Source: Rhizobiales bacterium CCH3-A5 (GTDB lineage Bacteria; Pseudomonadota; Alphaproteobacteria; Rhizobiales; Beijerinckiaceae). From it: a stretch of DNA of 64,000 nucleotides. Both the position numbers and the translations under genes were made by a program. Shown here in pieces: positions 41,614 to 50,370 of this stretch. Every line of letters begins with the position of its first letter. The stretch's first letter is position 1. The notes under the pieces are model-generated. The model was not told where the DNA came from, ran no database searches, and was given only the letters and a program-made list of their open reading frames with translations. The stretch covers positions 7,907 through 71,906 of the forward strand of contig LSIB01000044.1 of NCBI GenBank assembly GCA_001556025.1. Reading direction: 5' to 3'.

Positions 41614-42555
41614 ATGAGCAGCGAGACCGACACGACCCTGCCGCAACGCAACTTCGCCGGCTATCGCGGCAGACCCCCACATCCGAACTGGCCGGGCGGC
41701 GCCAGGGTCGCGGTCTCCTTCGTGGTCAATTTCGAGGAGGGCGCCGAGTTCACCGTCTCCGGGGGCGATGGTCGCAACGAGGGCATCTACGAGGTCGATC
41801 ACAGGCTCGACGGCCCCGACCCATGCATCGAGAGCCATTTCGAATATGGCACGCGCGCCGGCTGGTGGCGGGTGATGGACGCGCTCGACGCCCATGACGT
41901 TAAGACGACGGTCAGCGCCTGCGGGCTCGCGGTGCTGCGCAATCCCGAGCTGGCGCGGGACGCCGTGGCGCGCGGCCACGAGCTCTCGGCCCATGGCTGG
42001 CGCTGGCAGAGCCATGCCGGCATGGCGGAAGCGCAGGAGCGCGCTGAAATCGCCCGCACGGTGACGACGATCGCGGAGATCGCCGGACAGCGGCCCCTCG
42101 GCTGGCATACGCGCTCGGCGACCACGCCCAACACGCGCCGGCTCCTGGTGGAGGAGGGCGGATTTCTCTATGACAGCGATGCCTATAACGACGACCTGCC
42201 CTACCGTGTCACGGTCTCGGGGAAGCGGCATCTCGTGATGCCTTATGCCTTCGATACCAACGACATGCACTTCTTCCACACCAACCGCTTCAGCGGGGAT
42301 GATTTCGCCGATTATGTGATCGGCGCCTTCGACTGGCTGGCGAAGGAAGGCGAACGTGCGCCAAAAATGCTCTCGGTCGGGCTGCATCTGCGGATGATCG
42401 GCCGGCCCGGCCGGATGGCGGCGCTCGATCGCATCCTTGCCCATGTCGCCGGCTCGGGCGCGGCATGGATCGCTCCGCGCGCGGATATTGCAAGGCACTT
42501 CCTGTCGAGCTGCCCAGACACCGACCCGGTCGCAACGCCATACCCGATGCCTTGA
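41614..42555 (+). CDS. Polysaccharide deacetylase-like (PuuE/allantoinase type) protein
   Basis: A 313-aa NodB-fold protein close to PuuE, the metal-independent allantoinase. The motifs are FVVNFEEGAEFTV, GRNEGIYEVDHRL, YGTRAGWWRVMDAL, GHELSAHGWRWQSH and YDSDAYNDDLPY. PuuE-type proteins have lost the zinc site of true deacetylases; the DD and HxxxH motifs of NodB are not evident here. Candidate substrates are allantoin or related amides. Purine-degradation genes are not adjacent, so this stays a family call. Confidence 0.82.
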   Translation: MSSETDTTLPQRNFAGYRGRPPHPNWPGGARVAVSFVVNFEEGAEFTVSGGDGRNEGIYEVDHRLDGPDPCIESHFEYGTRAGWWRVMDALDAHDVKTTVSACGLAVLRNPELARDAVARGHELSAHGWRWQSHAGMAEAQERAEIARTVTTIAEIAGQRPLGWHTRSATTPNTRRLLVEEGGFLYDSDAYNDDLPYRVTVSGKRHLVMPYAFDTNDMHFFHTNRFSGDDFADYVIGAFDWLAKEGERAPKMLSVGLHLRMIGRPGRMAALDRILAHVAGSGAAWIAPRADIARHFLSSCPDTDPVATPYPMP

Positions 42556-42573
42556 GGCGGCAGGTCCGGCCTG

Positions 42574-43683
42574 TCAGCGCCAGATCAGGTCGCCGTCGAC
42601 CGCTGTCGGGGACCGCGTCCCGGTCAGCGCCATCGCGACAGCCAGTTCCTCGACGAGCAGCCTGATGCAATGCGCTACGCCGAGCGGCCCCGCCGCCGCC
42701 AGCGCCATGGCATAGGGCCGCCCGACCAGCACGGCGCGCGCGCCCAGCGCCAGCGCCTTCAGCACGTCGGTGCCGCGCCTGACGCCGCCGTCGAGCAGCA
42801 GCGGCGCATCATCGCCGACCGCGTCGGCGATGCGGGGCAGGGCGGTGATGGCGGGCACGAGGGTATCGAGCGTGCGCCCGCCATGGTTGGAGACGACGAT
42901 CCCCTGCGCGCCCTGCGCCAGCGCCTCGCGCGCATCCGCGGCATGCAGCACGCCCTTGACGATCACCGGCAGCGCCGTCTGCGCCACAAGCCAGGCGAGA
43001 TCGGCGAAGCTCGGCGCATGCGCCATGGCGATGTCGAAGACCGGGCGGCCCTCGCGCAGGAGCACGGGCTCAGGCAGGCCTGCGAAATTGGCCGCGACGA
43101 TATCGGGCGGCAGGTGAAAGCCTGCGCGCTGCTCGGCGTTGCGGATGCCGCTGACGGGTGCGTCCACCGTCAGGACAATGGCGGAGAAACCCGCCGCCTC
43201 GGCCCGCTGGAGGAGCGCGCGCGTTACGCCACGATCCGGCTGCAGATAAAGCTGGAACCATTGCGGTGAGCCTTGCGCCTGCGCCGCGATCGCCTCCATC
43301 GGCAGGCTCGACAGCGTCGATGCGACCATCAGCGCATCGACCGCCGAGGCGGCCATGGCGGTCGCGGCCTCGCCGTCGGGATGGAACAGCCGCTGATAGG
43401 CGACGGGGGCCAGCAGCACCGGATGGGCGAGATCGTGTCCCAGCAGGGAGACCCTTGTCGATGCGCTCTCGCTACTGCCGCGCATGACGCGCGGCAGTAG
43501 CGAGAGTGCATCGAACGCCGCCCGGTTGGCGGCTTGCGTCACGCCGTCGCCGGCTCCGCCGGCCAGATAGGACCAGGCGTTGTCGTCGAGCCGGGCCTGC
43601 GCGAAGGTTTCGTAATCGCTCGCGCAGGCGATCTCGCGCGGGATGCGCTCCAGCCTCGGCGGTCGTTGCGACGCGGCGCTCAT
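42574..43683 (-). CDS. FMN-dependent alpha-hydroxyacid oxidase/dehydrogenase
   Basis: A 369-aa TIM-barrel enzyme of the glycolate oxidase/L-lactate dehydrogenase family. FMN and substrate residues are in LLAPVAYQRLFHPDGE, QWFQLYLQPDRG, VLTVDAPVSG, VIVKGVLHAADA, the catalytic His in IVVSNHGGRTLD, and LLDGGVRRGTDV. ATG 43683 overlaps the tonB stop (ATGA), so it is translated from the iron-uptake transcript. Codons around 43458-43514 contain a 26-bp near-perfect inverted repeat. The true substrate (lactate, glycolate, mandelate or other) is open. Confidence 0.9.
   Translation of the reverse strand: MSAASQRPPRLERIPREIACASDYETFAQARLDDNAWSYLAGGAGDGVTQAANRAAFDALSLLPRVMRGSSESASTRVSLLGHDLAHPVLLAPVAYQRLFHPDGEAATAMAASAVDALMVASTLSSLPMEAIAAQAQGSPQWFQLYLQPDRGVTRALLQRAEAAGFSAIVLTVDAPVSGIRNAEQRAGFHLPPDIVAANFAGLPEPVLLREGRPVFDIAMAHAPSFADLAWLVAQTALPVIVKGVLHAADAREALAQGAQGIVVSNHGGRTLDTLVPAITALPRIADAVGDDAPLLLDGGVRRGTDVLKALALGARAVLVGRPYAMALAAAGPLGVAHCIRLLVEELAVAMALTGTRSPTAVDGDLIWR
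43458..43514. repeat. Long inverted repeat inside a coding sequence
   Basis: Arms 43458-43483 and 43489-43514 are 26 nt each with one G-U-type mismatch and a 5-nt loop (ATGAC). It lies in the N-terminal region of the hydroxyacid oxidase gene and would fold into a very stable hairpin in the mRNA. Confidence 0.85.
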
Positions 43684-44504
43684 TTTAGCCGGTAGTTGAT
43701 CGGCACCACGAGTTCGACTTGTTCAGCCCGAACCTGCATCGGCAGTGGCGGCAGCGGCTGCGCCCGCACCAGCATGGCCAGCGCCTCGGCGTCGAGCATG
43801 GGCGCGCCGGAGCCCTTGGTCAGGCTGGCGCTGCGGACCTTGCCGGTCCGGTCCATCGTGAAGCGCAACAGAACCTCGCCCTCGACATGCCTGATCCGCG
43901 CCTCGACAGGATAGCGCTTGTGGCGGCCGAGATGCGCCATCACGGCCTTCTGCCAGCCCGGCGGCAGCGCCTGCGCTTCGTTGACGCTGCCCTCGGCGGG
44001 AGCTGCGGCTCGTTCGTCCAGCGCCATGGTCGTGGGTGCCGTAGCGACGGAAGCTGCGGCCGCCTGGCCCGGCGCCGCCTCCTGCTCGCGGGCGTCCATC
44101 GCCTCGGTCGGCTGGCCATCCTCGGCCTCTTCCTGCTTCTTGTCGGTCTTCTGCTGCGAGAGCTGGAGATCGGGCGGGGCCTGATAGGGCGAGGCTTCAG
44201 CCGCCGGCAGATCGTTCTCCTGTTTCGCGGAGAGCTTTTCGGTGACCTCGGGCGCGGCTGCCGCCGCCTGCGCGTCCTCGGCCGGCGTCGCCTCGGCCTG
44301 CTCGGTCTCGGGCGCGACCGGCATGGCGTCGAACTCGACCACCATCGGCGCGCCGACATCCTCCATCGACTGCTCGGGCTGCTTGCCCGCCACCAGCGCC
44401 AGCGCGACGCCGCCGACATGCAGCCCGACGATGACACAGGCGGCCACGACGAGCCGCAGCGCGTTCGAGCGGCCGCTCTCATGCAGGGGGGCGAAATCGC
44501 TCAT
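43680..44504 (-). CDS. tonB: TonB energy-transducing protein
   Basis: A 274-aa periplasmic-spanning protein with an N-terminal membrane anchor (ALRLVVAACVIVGLHVGGVA, about 15-34). A long Pro/Ala/Glu-rich spacer follows (about 55-170), then the C-terminal TonB domain (GWQKAVMAHLGRHKRYPVEA, EGEVLLRFTMDRTGKV, ending VELVVPINYRLK). It couples the proton motive force through ExbB-ExbD to outer-membrane receptors. Its start overlaps exbD (ATGA) and its stop overlaps the hydroxyacid oxidase start. Confidence 0.94.
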   Translation of the reverse strand: MSDFAPLHESGRSNALRLVVAACVIVGLHVGGVALALVAGKQPEQSMEDVGAPMVVEFDAMPVAPETEQAEATPAEDAQAAAAAPEVTEKLSAKQENDLPAAEASPYQAPPDLQLSQQKTDKKQEEAEDGQPTEAMDAREQEAAPGQAAAASVATAPTTMALDERAAAPAEGSVNEAQALPPGWQKAVMAHLGRHKRYPVEARIRHVEGEVLLRFTMDRTGKVRSASLTKGSGAPMLDAEALAMLVRAQPLPPLPMQVRAEQVELVVPINYRLK

Positions 44505-44971
44505 GGCGCTGCCGGCTTCGGCGCGGGCTCAGCCGGCGAAGCCGCGCCGCCTTCGAGCCCGACCAGCGCGATCTTGAGATATCCCGCCGCCCGCAGCGCG
44601 TTCATCAGGCGCACGACCTCGCCATAGGACACGGCCTGGTCGGCGCGCACGAAGATGCGCTGCTCGCGGTCGAGCTTCGTCTGGACGTCGAGCACTGACG
44701 CGAGCTGCGCGACGGAGACCGGCTGCTCGCCGATCAGGATCGAGAGATCGGCCTTTAGCGTCAGGAACACCGGCTTGTCGGGGCGCGGCTGCGGCTTGGC
44801 TGTCGAGACCGGCAGTTCGACGGGAGCATCGACTGTCGAAAGCGGGGCTGCGACCATGAAGATGATCAGCAGCACCAGGATGACGTCGATGAAGGGCGTG
44901 ACGTTGATCTCGCTGTTTTCCGCGAGATCGTCAGCCCCGAAGCCGTTGCCTTGGTTGATGCCTCCGGCCAT
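44501..44971 (-). CDS. exbD: Biopolymer transport protein ExbD
   Basis: A 156-aa protein with a single N-terminal helix. The signature INVTPFIDVILVLLIIFMV contains the conserved proton-carrying Asp. The periplasmic domain follows (IFVRADQAVSYGEVVRLMNA). ATG 44971 is chosen at the family start. It lies 4 bp after exbB and overlaps tonB. It works as a proton-driven stator with ExbB. Confidence 0.95.
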   Translation of the reverse strand: MAGGINQGNGFGADDLAENSEINVTPFIDVILVLLIIFMVAAPLSTVDAPVELPVSTAKPQPRPDKPVFLTLKADLSILIGEQPVSVAQLASVLDVQTKLDREQRIFVRADQAVSYGEVVRLMNALRAAGYLKIALVGLEGGAASPAEPAPKPAAP

Positions 44972-44975
44972 GCGC

Positions 44976-45746
44976 CTACTCCGCCGCCCGCGGCAGGCCG
45001 CCGCGAACCCGGTCGAGATCGCGCGAGACCAGCCGAGCGACGCTGGCCGCCGCATCGCCGACCTCGGCGCGATAGCCCGCGATAGCGCGGCTGAACAGAT
45101 TGTAGACGATCACGGCCGGGATGGCGGCGACGAGGCCGATCGCGGTCGCCAGCAGCGCCTCGGCGATGCCCGGCGCGACCACGGCAAGGTTGGTGGTCTG
45201 CGCCTTCGAGATGCCGATGAAGGAGTTCATGATGCCCCACACGGTCCCGAACAGGCCGACGAAAGGTGCCGTCGAGCCGATCGTGGCGAGCCAGCCGGTG
45301 CCGCGTGCGATGTCGCGCCCGGCTGCGAGTTCGATCCGGTTCAGCCGCGAGACGACTCGCTCCTTGATGCCGTCCTTGTCATAGGCCTGCACGGACGCCC
45401 GGATTTCCTCCTGCGCCGCGGTGACCATCAGCTTCCCCAACCGGTGGCCCTTGCCCAGCGCCATGCCGGCCTCGTTCAGGCTGGTCTGGCCGGCCAGCGC
45501 CCGGCTGGCCTGCCGCAGCCGCCGGCGCGCGCCGGCAAGCTCCAGCGATTTGGCGAGCCAGATCGTCCAGGTCACGATAGAGGCGAAGGCGAGCCCGACC
45601 ATCACCGCCTTCACCACGATGTCGGCGGCCATGAACATGCCCCAGGGGGACAGGTCATGCGGCACGGTAGGGGTCTGCGCGTGAGCATGACCAGCAGCCA
45701 GCAGCATGGTCGCCAACGCGGCGAAGCGGATCGGAGATGCCTTCAT
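44976..45746 (-). CDS. exbB: Biopolymer transport protein ExbB
   Basis: A 256-aa protein of the ExbB/TolQ family with a cleavable-looking N-terminal signal (ending AGHAHAQ) before three membrane segments, as in other alphaproteobacterial ExbB proteins. The signature is GWLATIGSTAPFVGLFGTVW, followed by IAEALLATAIGLVAAIPAVI. It forms the pentameric channel of the TonB complex. It starts 4 bp after the dioxygenase stop. Confidence 0.95.
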   Translation of the reverse strand: MKASPIRFAALATMLLAAGHAHAQTPTVPHDLSPWGMFMAADIVVKAVMVGLAFASIVTWTIWLAKSLELAGARRRLRQASRALAGQTSLNEAGMALGKGHRLGKLMVTAAQEEIRASVQAYDKDGIKERVVSRLNRIELAAGRDIARGTGWLATIGSTAPFVGLFGTVWGIMNSFIGISKAQTTNLAVVAPGIAEALLATAIGLVAAIPAVIVYNLFSRAIAGYRAEVGDAAASVARLVSRDLDRVRGGLPRAAE

Positions 45747-45750
45747 GGTC

Positions 45751-46434
45751 TCAGGTCTCGGCCCAGTGGCGGATCAGATTGTGGTAGATGCCGGTCAGGC
45801 GCACGCTCTGGGGGTCTTCCAGCCCGCGCTCGGCCTGCAGCTCCTGGATCGTGCGGTCGAGGTCGAACAGCATGGTGCGCGCGCCCTCGTCGCGGATCAT
45901 GCTCTGCACCCAGAAGAAGCAGCCGACGCGCTCGCCCGCCGTCACCGGCGTCACGCAATGCAAGCTGGTCGCGGGATACAGCACGAGATGGCCGGCCGGC
46001 AGCTTGACGGCGTTGGTCCCGTAGAGCGTCTCGACCACGAGTTCGCCGCCCTCGTAGCTTTCGGGATCGGCGAGGAAGAGCGTCGCCGACAGGTCGGTGC
46101 GGATGCGCACGGACGAGCCCGGCACCGTCCGGATGGCGTTGTCGACATGGACGCCGAAGGTCTGGCCGCCGCTGTAGCGGTTGAACATCGGCGGCAGGAT
46201 GCGCAGCGGCAGCGCGGCCGAGAGGAAGAGCGGGCTGCGCGCCAGCGCGTCGAGCACGATGTCGCCGAGTTCGCGCGCGGCCTTCGACTCGGCGGGCAAC
46301 TGCATGTTGAGCTTGACCTGCGCCGATTGCGGGCCGGCGGTCTCGCGCCCGTCCTGCCAGACCGCGCCCGCCATCACCTGGCGGCAACGGGTGACCTGTT
46401 CGGGCGTCAGCACGTCTGGCACGCAGAGCAGCAT
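45751..46434 (-). CDS. PKHD-type Fe(II)/2-oxoglutarate dioxygenase (PiuC/YbiX-like)
   Basis: A 227-aa non-heme iron hydroxylase. The metal triad is HxD in FGVHVDNAI and a distal His in SLHCVTPV; the oxoglutarate Arg is near GERVGCFFW. PiuC/YbiX proteins are regularly encoded beside Fiu/PiuA receptors and help use catecholate siderophores; the exact reaction is not settled. It lies between the Fiu-like receptor (72 bp) and exbB (4 bp). Confidence 0.93.
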   Translation of the reverse strand: MLLCVPDVLTPEQVTRCRQVMAGAVWQDGRETAGPQSAQVKLNMQLPAESKAARELGDIVLDALARSPLFLSAALPLRILPPMFNRYSGGQTFGVHVDNAIRTVPGSSVRIRTDLSATLFLADPESYEGGELVVETLYGTNAVKLPAGHLVLYPATSLHCVTPVTAGERVGCFFWVQSMIRDEGARTMLFDLDRTIQELQAERGLEDPQSVRLTGIYHNLIRHWAET

Positions 46435-46506
46435 CGTCTGTCGGTCTTTCGGTTCTCGCCGGGGCGACGCTTGGACATCCCGGCCGAAGGTTTCGGAACG
46501 TCGCGG

Positions 46507-48930
46507 TCAGTACTTGAAGGCGAGCGAGAACTGCGCCGAGCGGCCCGGCGCGAGGTACACATAAGGCGCGCCGCTGCGGTAGAACGCGTCGTAGAGCACC
46601 TCGTTGGTCAGGTTCAGCACCTGGATCTTCGCCGAGATCGAGGGCGTGAACTTGTATTCGGCGAGCGCGTCGAAGCGCCAGCCATCGGGCAGGACGTTGT
46701 TGTTGGCGGCCAGCGTCCCGCCGAACTGCTTGCTGGTGTAGGTCGCCTGCGCGCCGACCGAGAGCTTGTCGGTGACGTCGTATTTGGCGAGCAGGCTGAA
46801 GGATTCATGCGCCACATTGGCGAGCTTGCGCCCGATATTGGCGGCGGTGACCGATTTGGTGATCTCGGAACTCATGAAAACCGCGCCGCCGAACAGGCTC
46901 AGCCGGTCGAAGACCTTGCCGCCGACGCTGAACTCGACGCCTTCGACCTTGTATTCGCCGCCGCCGACGATGCTGGCTCCCAGCGTCTCGCGGGCATTGG
47001 TCTTCTCGGTGCGGAACAGCGCGGCGGTCAGCAGCAGCTTGCGGTCGAACGCCTCCCATTTCGCGCCGACCTCGTAGGACTTGTTCTTCTCGGGGCCGAC
47101 TGTGGCGTTCTGCGCGGTCAGGCCGCCATAGTCGTTGCCGCCGCCGTCGAGCTCCGCGCCCGACGGGTTCGACGAGGTGCCGTAGGCGGCGTAGATCGCC
47201 AGCTCCGGCAGCAGCTTGTAGGTCGCACCGAGGTTGAAGTTGACCAGCGTGTCGTCGCGGGACAGCACGGTCGTGACGCCGTTGGCGGCCGTGGAGGAGG
47301 CCTTGGTTTCGTAGTGCTCCATCCGGATGCCGCCGGTCAGGAACAGCTTGTCCTGGATGTTGATCGTGTCGAGCGCATAGAGGCTCGCCGTATCGACGAC
47401 GACATTGGTCGGCCGGCCCGTCTTGACGAAGGTTCCGGTGAACGGGATGTCGACCCCGCGCGGGTTCCACAGGTTCAGCGTGGTGCCGGGGATGTTGACC
47501 GCGCCGAAGGCCTCGGTGGCGAGCGCCAGATAGGTGTCGCGCGAGAGGTCCTCGCGGCTGAATTCCGCGCCGACGACCAGCGTGTGCTTCCAGCCGAAGG
47601 TGTCGAACTTCATCGTCGCCTGCGTCTGGTTGGCGTAGGTCTCGACGTCCTGGTAGCGGCTCTTGGCGGTGGAGGGCACGGTCCAGAGCGCTGGGTTGGC
47701 GGCGGTGGTGACTGGCGTGCCGGGTGCGCCGGCGACATAGTCGAGCACCGAGAAGCCGTAGCGCGTGGTGTTGGTGATGTTGAGCCAGTGGTTGACGTCC
47801 CAGTCGAGCTTGGCCGAGGCGATGTCCTGCCTCGCCTTCTGGAAGTCGCGGTTGGGCAGCCCGTAATAGTTCGAGCGGCGCAGGCCGTTCTCGGTGAACG
47901 GCCGCAGCGTGCGCGTGTTGAACGGGACGCCCCAGTCCGGCAACTGGTCGATGTCGGTATGCGAGTAGCTCAGCGTCACCTTGAAGTTCTGCAGCGGCCG
48001 GTACGTCACGGCGATCGCCCCGCCCCAGCGGTTGTCGAACACCTCGTCGCGGCCGGCGACATCCGCAAGCTGGCCCATGCCGTTCACGCGCACCGCGATG
48101 TCGGGATGGACGACATAGTTGCCGTCCACCGTGGCGCGCCGCGTCGCATCGGTGCCGAACTGGACGCCGGCTTCCATGAAGTTGACGAAGGCAGGGGCCT
48201 TGGTCACGACGTTGACCGCGCCGCCCGCCGAGCCGCGCCCGCCGACCGTGCCGGACGGGCCTTTCAGCACCTCGACCTGCTCGGTGTTGAAGTTCTCGCG
48301 GATGCTGACGCCGGCGTCGCGCACGCCATCGACATAGACGTCGTTGCGCGCGTCGAAGCCGCGGATGGTGACGCGGTCGCCATAGGCATTGCCGCCTTCG
48401 CCGGTGCCGAGCGTCAGGCCGGGCGTGGTCCGGACGAGATCGCGGAACGAGGTCGCACCCTTGTCGGCGATGACCTCCTTGGGGATGGTCGTGACCGTGC
48501 GCGGTGTGTTGAGCAGTGGTTCGGTCAGCTTGCCCGAGGCCGAACGATCGACCTTGTAGGGCGCGGCGGGGTCGGCATAGGGGTTTGCGCCGGGCGCTGC
48601 GACGGCCGGTGCTGGTTCGGCGGGACCGGGCGCGGCGGTTGCGGGCCGTGCGGCGCGGGGGCGGGCGGCGCGCGGCGTCGCGCGCGCCTGGCTCGGCCTT
48701 GCGCGGGCCGGCTGGGCGCGCCGCACCTCGGCGGGAGCCTCGACATTCAGCGCCGGCAACTGGCCCGAGGCCGTCTGCGCTTGCGCACCGGCATAGGGGG
48801 CGGCGGTCGCGATGCAGGCTGCCGCCAGCACGCCGAGCGTCTGGCTCTGGCCGTTCGGAGCGGCGATCTGCGGCTGTGGCGCAGCGGCCCCTGCGCCGCG
48901 CAGGGAAAACGGAATCTTCGATGTGCTCAT
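46507..48930 (-). CDS. TonB-dependent siderophore receptor (Fiu-like)
   Basis: An 807-aa outer-membrane receptor. The signal-like N-terminus is long (about 1-50, ending AGAQAQ). Residues about 52-120 are an unusual Ala/Pro/Arg-rich linker, with a TonB-box-like LPALNVEAP at its front. The plug follows (TVTTIPKEVIADKGATSFRD, VTIRGFDARNDVYVDGVRD, EVLKGPSGTVGGRGSAGG), then a 22-strand barrel ending in the sorting Phe (QFSLAFKY). It probably takes up catecholate Fe(III) siderophores. ATG 48930 is the start; longer in-frame extensions are unsupported. It heads the receptor-piuC-exbBD-tonB block. Confidence 0.94.
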   Translation of the reverse strand: MSTSKIPFSLRGAGAAAPQPQIAAPNGQSQTLGVLAAACIATAAPYAGAQAQTASGQLPALNVEAPAEVRRAQPARARPSQARATPRAARPRAARPATAAPGPAEPAPAVAAPGANPYADPAAPYKVDRSASGKLTEPLLNTPRTVTTIPKEVIADKGATSFRDLVRTTPGLTLGTGEGGNAYGDRVTIRGFDARNDVYVDGVRDAGVSIRENFNTEQVEVLKGPSGTVGGRGSAGGAVNVVTKAPAFVNFMEAGVQFGTDATRRATVDGNYVVHPDIAVRVNGMGQLADVAGRDEVFDNRWGGAIAVTYRPLQNFKVTLSYSHTDIDQLPDWGVPFNTRTLRPFTENGLRRSNYYGLPNRDFQKARQDIASAKLDWDVNHWLNITNTTRYGFSVLDYVAGAPGTPVTTAANPALWTVPSTAKSRYQDVETYANQTQATMKFDTFGWKHTLVVGAEFSREDLSRDTYLALATEAFGAVNIPGTTLNLWNPRGVDIPFTGTFVKTGRPTNVVVDTASLYALDTINIQDKLFLTGGIRMEHYETKASSTAANGVTTVLSRDDTLVNFNLGATYKLLPELAIYAAYGTSSNPSGAELDGGGNDYGGLTAQNATVGPEKNKSYEVGAKWEAFDRKLLLTAALFRTEKTNARETLGASIVGGGEYKVEGVEFSVGGKVFDRLSLFGGAVFMSSEITKSVTAANIGRKLANVAHESFSLLAKYDVTDKLSVGAQATYTSKQFGGTLAANNNVLPDGWRFDALAEYKFTPSISAKIQVLNLTNEVLYDAFYRSGAPYVYLAPGRSAQFSLAFKY

Positions 48931-49065
48931 GACAGCCCCCGGCAGGCCCTGTGCGTGCCTGCGCCCCCAGTGGAAACGGATTGATCCGACGATCTGGGTG
49001 GCTGGGATGGTGTGGCTGCCTGTCGTGGACCCCGCTTCTGTGACAAGGGCGCCGGGCTGCGTCAA

Positions 49066-49079
49066 TTGCATCCATGCAA
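49066..49079. promoter_or_regulatory. Palindrome upstream of the Fiu-like receptor
   Basis: TTGCAT-CC-ATGCAA, a perfect 6-bp inverted repeat about 136 bp upstream of ATG 48930, in AT-richer DNA likely to hold the promoter. It does not match the Irr or RirA boxes I know, so the binding protein is unknown. The rest of 48931-49263 contains no gene. Confidence 0.35.
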
Positions 49080-49263
49080 CACACGCATGACAATTCCGCA
49101 TTCATTTCAGTAGCTTAGATGAATTCAAAACTGGAGCGCGCCGTTTGCTGACCGTGACGTTGCGGCAAAGTTTCGTCCGGCGGTCAATGCCATGCAGACA
49201 AGCGCCCTGTCCGGCATGCTGCCGGGCTCGGCCCCTTATCCGTGGGGCCTGCGCCGGGTCTGA

Positions 49264-50262
49264 TCAGGTGGCGACGGAGCTGTTCGCCTGGCCGGCGGTC
49301 TGGCCGGCCTCCCAGCCGAGGATGGCGCGCTTGCGCGTCAGGCCCCAGTGATAGCCGGTCAGCGCGCCCGATTTGCCGATGACGCGGTGGCAGGGCACGA
49401 CGAAGGAGATCGGATTCTTGCCGACCGCCATGCCGACCGCGCGCGCCGCCGTCGGCCTGCCGATATGGCTTGCGACATCGCCATAGGTGGTGGCGCGGCC
49501 GACCGGGATCTTGAGCAGCGTCTCCCACACCCGCACCTCGAAATCGGTGCCGATCAGCACGACGCGCAGGGGTGTTTCTGCGGCCCAGGCCTGCGGGTCG
49601 AAGATGCGCGCCGCGTAAGGCGCGGTCGTCTGCAGATCGAAACGATAATCGGCATGGGGCCAGCGCCGCATCATGTCGGCCAACGCCTCCGCCCGCCCGC
49701 CGACGACCTTGCCGCCATCGACGCTGGAGGAGACCCAGCCGAGCCCGGCGAGCCCGCGTGGCGTGGTCACGATCAGCGCCTCGCCGAAGGGCGAGTCATG
49801 GAAGCCGTAGGAGAGCGCCAGCCCTTCGCCGCCGGCCTTCCATTCGCCCGGCGACATCGCCTCATGCGTGACGAAGAGATCGTGCAGCCGGCCCGGCCCC
49901 GAAAGCCCGACCTCGAGGCTGGCGTCGAGCACGCTGGCGGACGCGCCGAGCAGGCCCTTGGCATGGTCGAGCGTGATCGCCTGCAGAAAGGCTTTCGGCG
50001 TCAGCCCGCACCAGCGCCGGAACAGGTGGTGGACGTCGGTCGGCGTCGCGCCGGCAGCCTCCGCGATCGCCTCGATCGAGGGCTGTTCGCGCCAGGTCTG
50101 CGTGATGAAGGCAAGCACGCGCCTGACGGTGTCGTAGTCGGAGCCGGGCGCGGTCGAGGGGAAATCGGTCTCCTTCGGCATCGCCTCGACGGCGCGCGCC
50201 AGAACGGCGTTGGAAAAGCGGGTCGGCGTCATCGCCTTCAATGTCTGGATGGTGGCGGTCAT
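49264..50262 (-). CDS. Ada-like AraC/methylguanine-DNA methyltransferase
   Basis: A 332-aa two-domain protein. An AraC-type helix-turn-helix (about 45-135; EAAGATPTDVHHLFRRWCGL) is followed by an O6-methylguanine-DNA methyltransferase domain with active site VVPCHRVIG and the helix-turn-helix ATTYGDVASHIGRPTAARAV. The N-terminal zinc-binding, methylphosphotriester-sensing domain of full Ada is missing, so how it senses damage is unclear. It repairs alkylated guanine by suicidal methyl transfer and probably autoregulates. Confidence 0.92.
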   Translation of the reverse strand: MTATIQTLKAMTPTRFSNAVLARAVEAMPKETDFPSTAPGSDYDTVRRVLAFITQTWREQPSIEAIAEAAGATPTDVHHLFRRWCGLTPKAFLQAITLDHAKGLLGASASVLDASLEVGLSGPGRLHDLFVTHEAMSPGEWKAGGEGLALSYGFHDSPFGEALIVTTPRGLAGLGWVSSSVDGGKVVGGRAEALADMMRRWPHADYRFDLQTTAPYAARIFDPQAWAAETPLRVVLIGTDFEVRVWETLLKIPVGRATTYGDVASHIGRPTAARAVGMAVGKNPISFVVPCHRVIGKSGALTGYHWGLTRKRAILGWEAGQTAGQANSSVAT

Positions 50263-50370
50263 GGCTCTGTCGCACCTCGGATGGAAGCTGATGATGCGAA
50301 GCTAGGCGTCGCGGCAGGAGGTCTCCACCCGAAAGCTGGGAAGATGAACAGACGTGTCGCAGGGCCGCTT

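Noticed and set aside
39640..42498. A 952-codon minus-strand frame through the MFS, flavin reductase and PuuE-like genes
   Set aside because: It crosses three convincing genes in other frames, has low-complexity Arg/Ala-rich product and no domains.
41614..42555. Zinc-dependent chitin or peptidoglycan deacetylase
   Set aside because: The NodB metal motifs (DD and HxxxH) are not evident, while PuuE-type blocks are present.
45706..48984. A 1092-codon open frame on the plus strand
   Set aside because: It lies opposite exbB, the PKHD gene and the receptor, whose minus-strand frames show clear family motifs. Long antisense frames are expected in high-GC coding DNA.
49264..50262. Full-length Ada protein
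   Set aside because: The N-terminal zinc/methylphosphotriester domain is absent; only AraC and methyltransferase parts are present.
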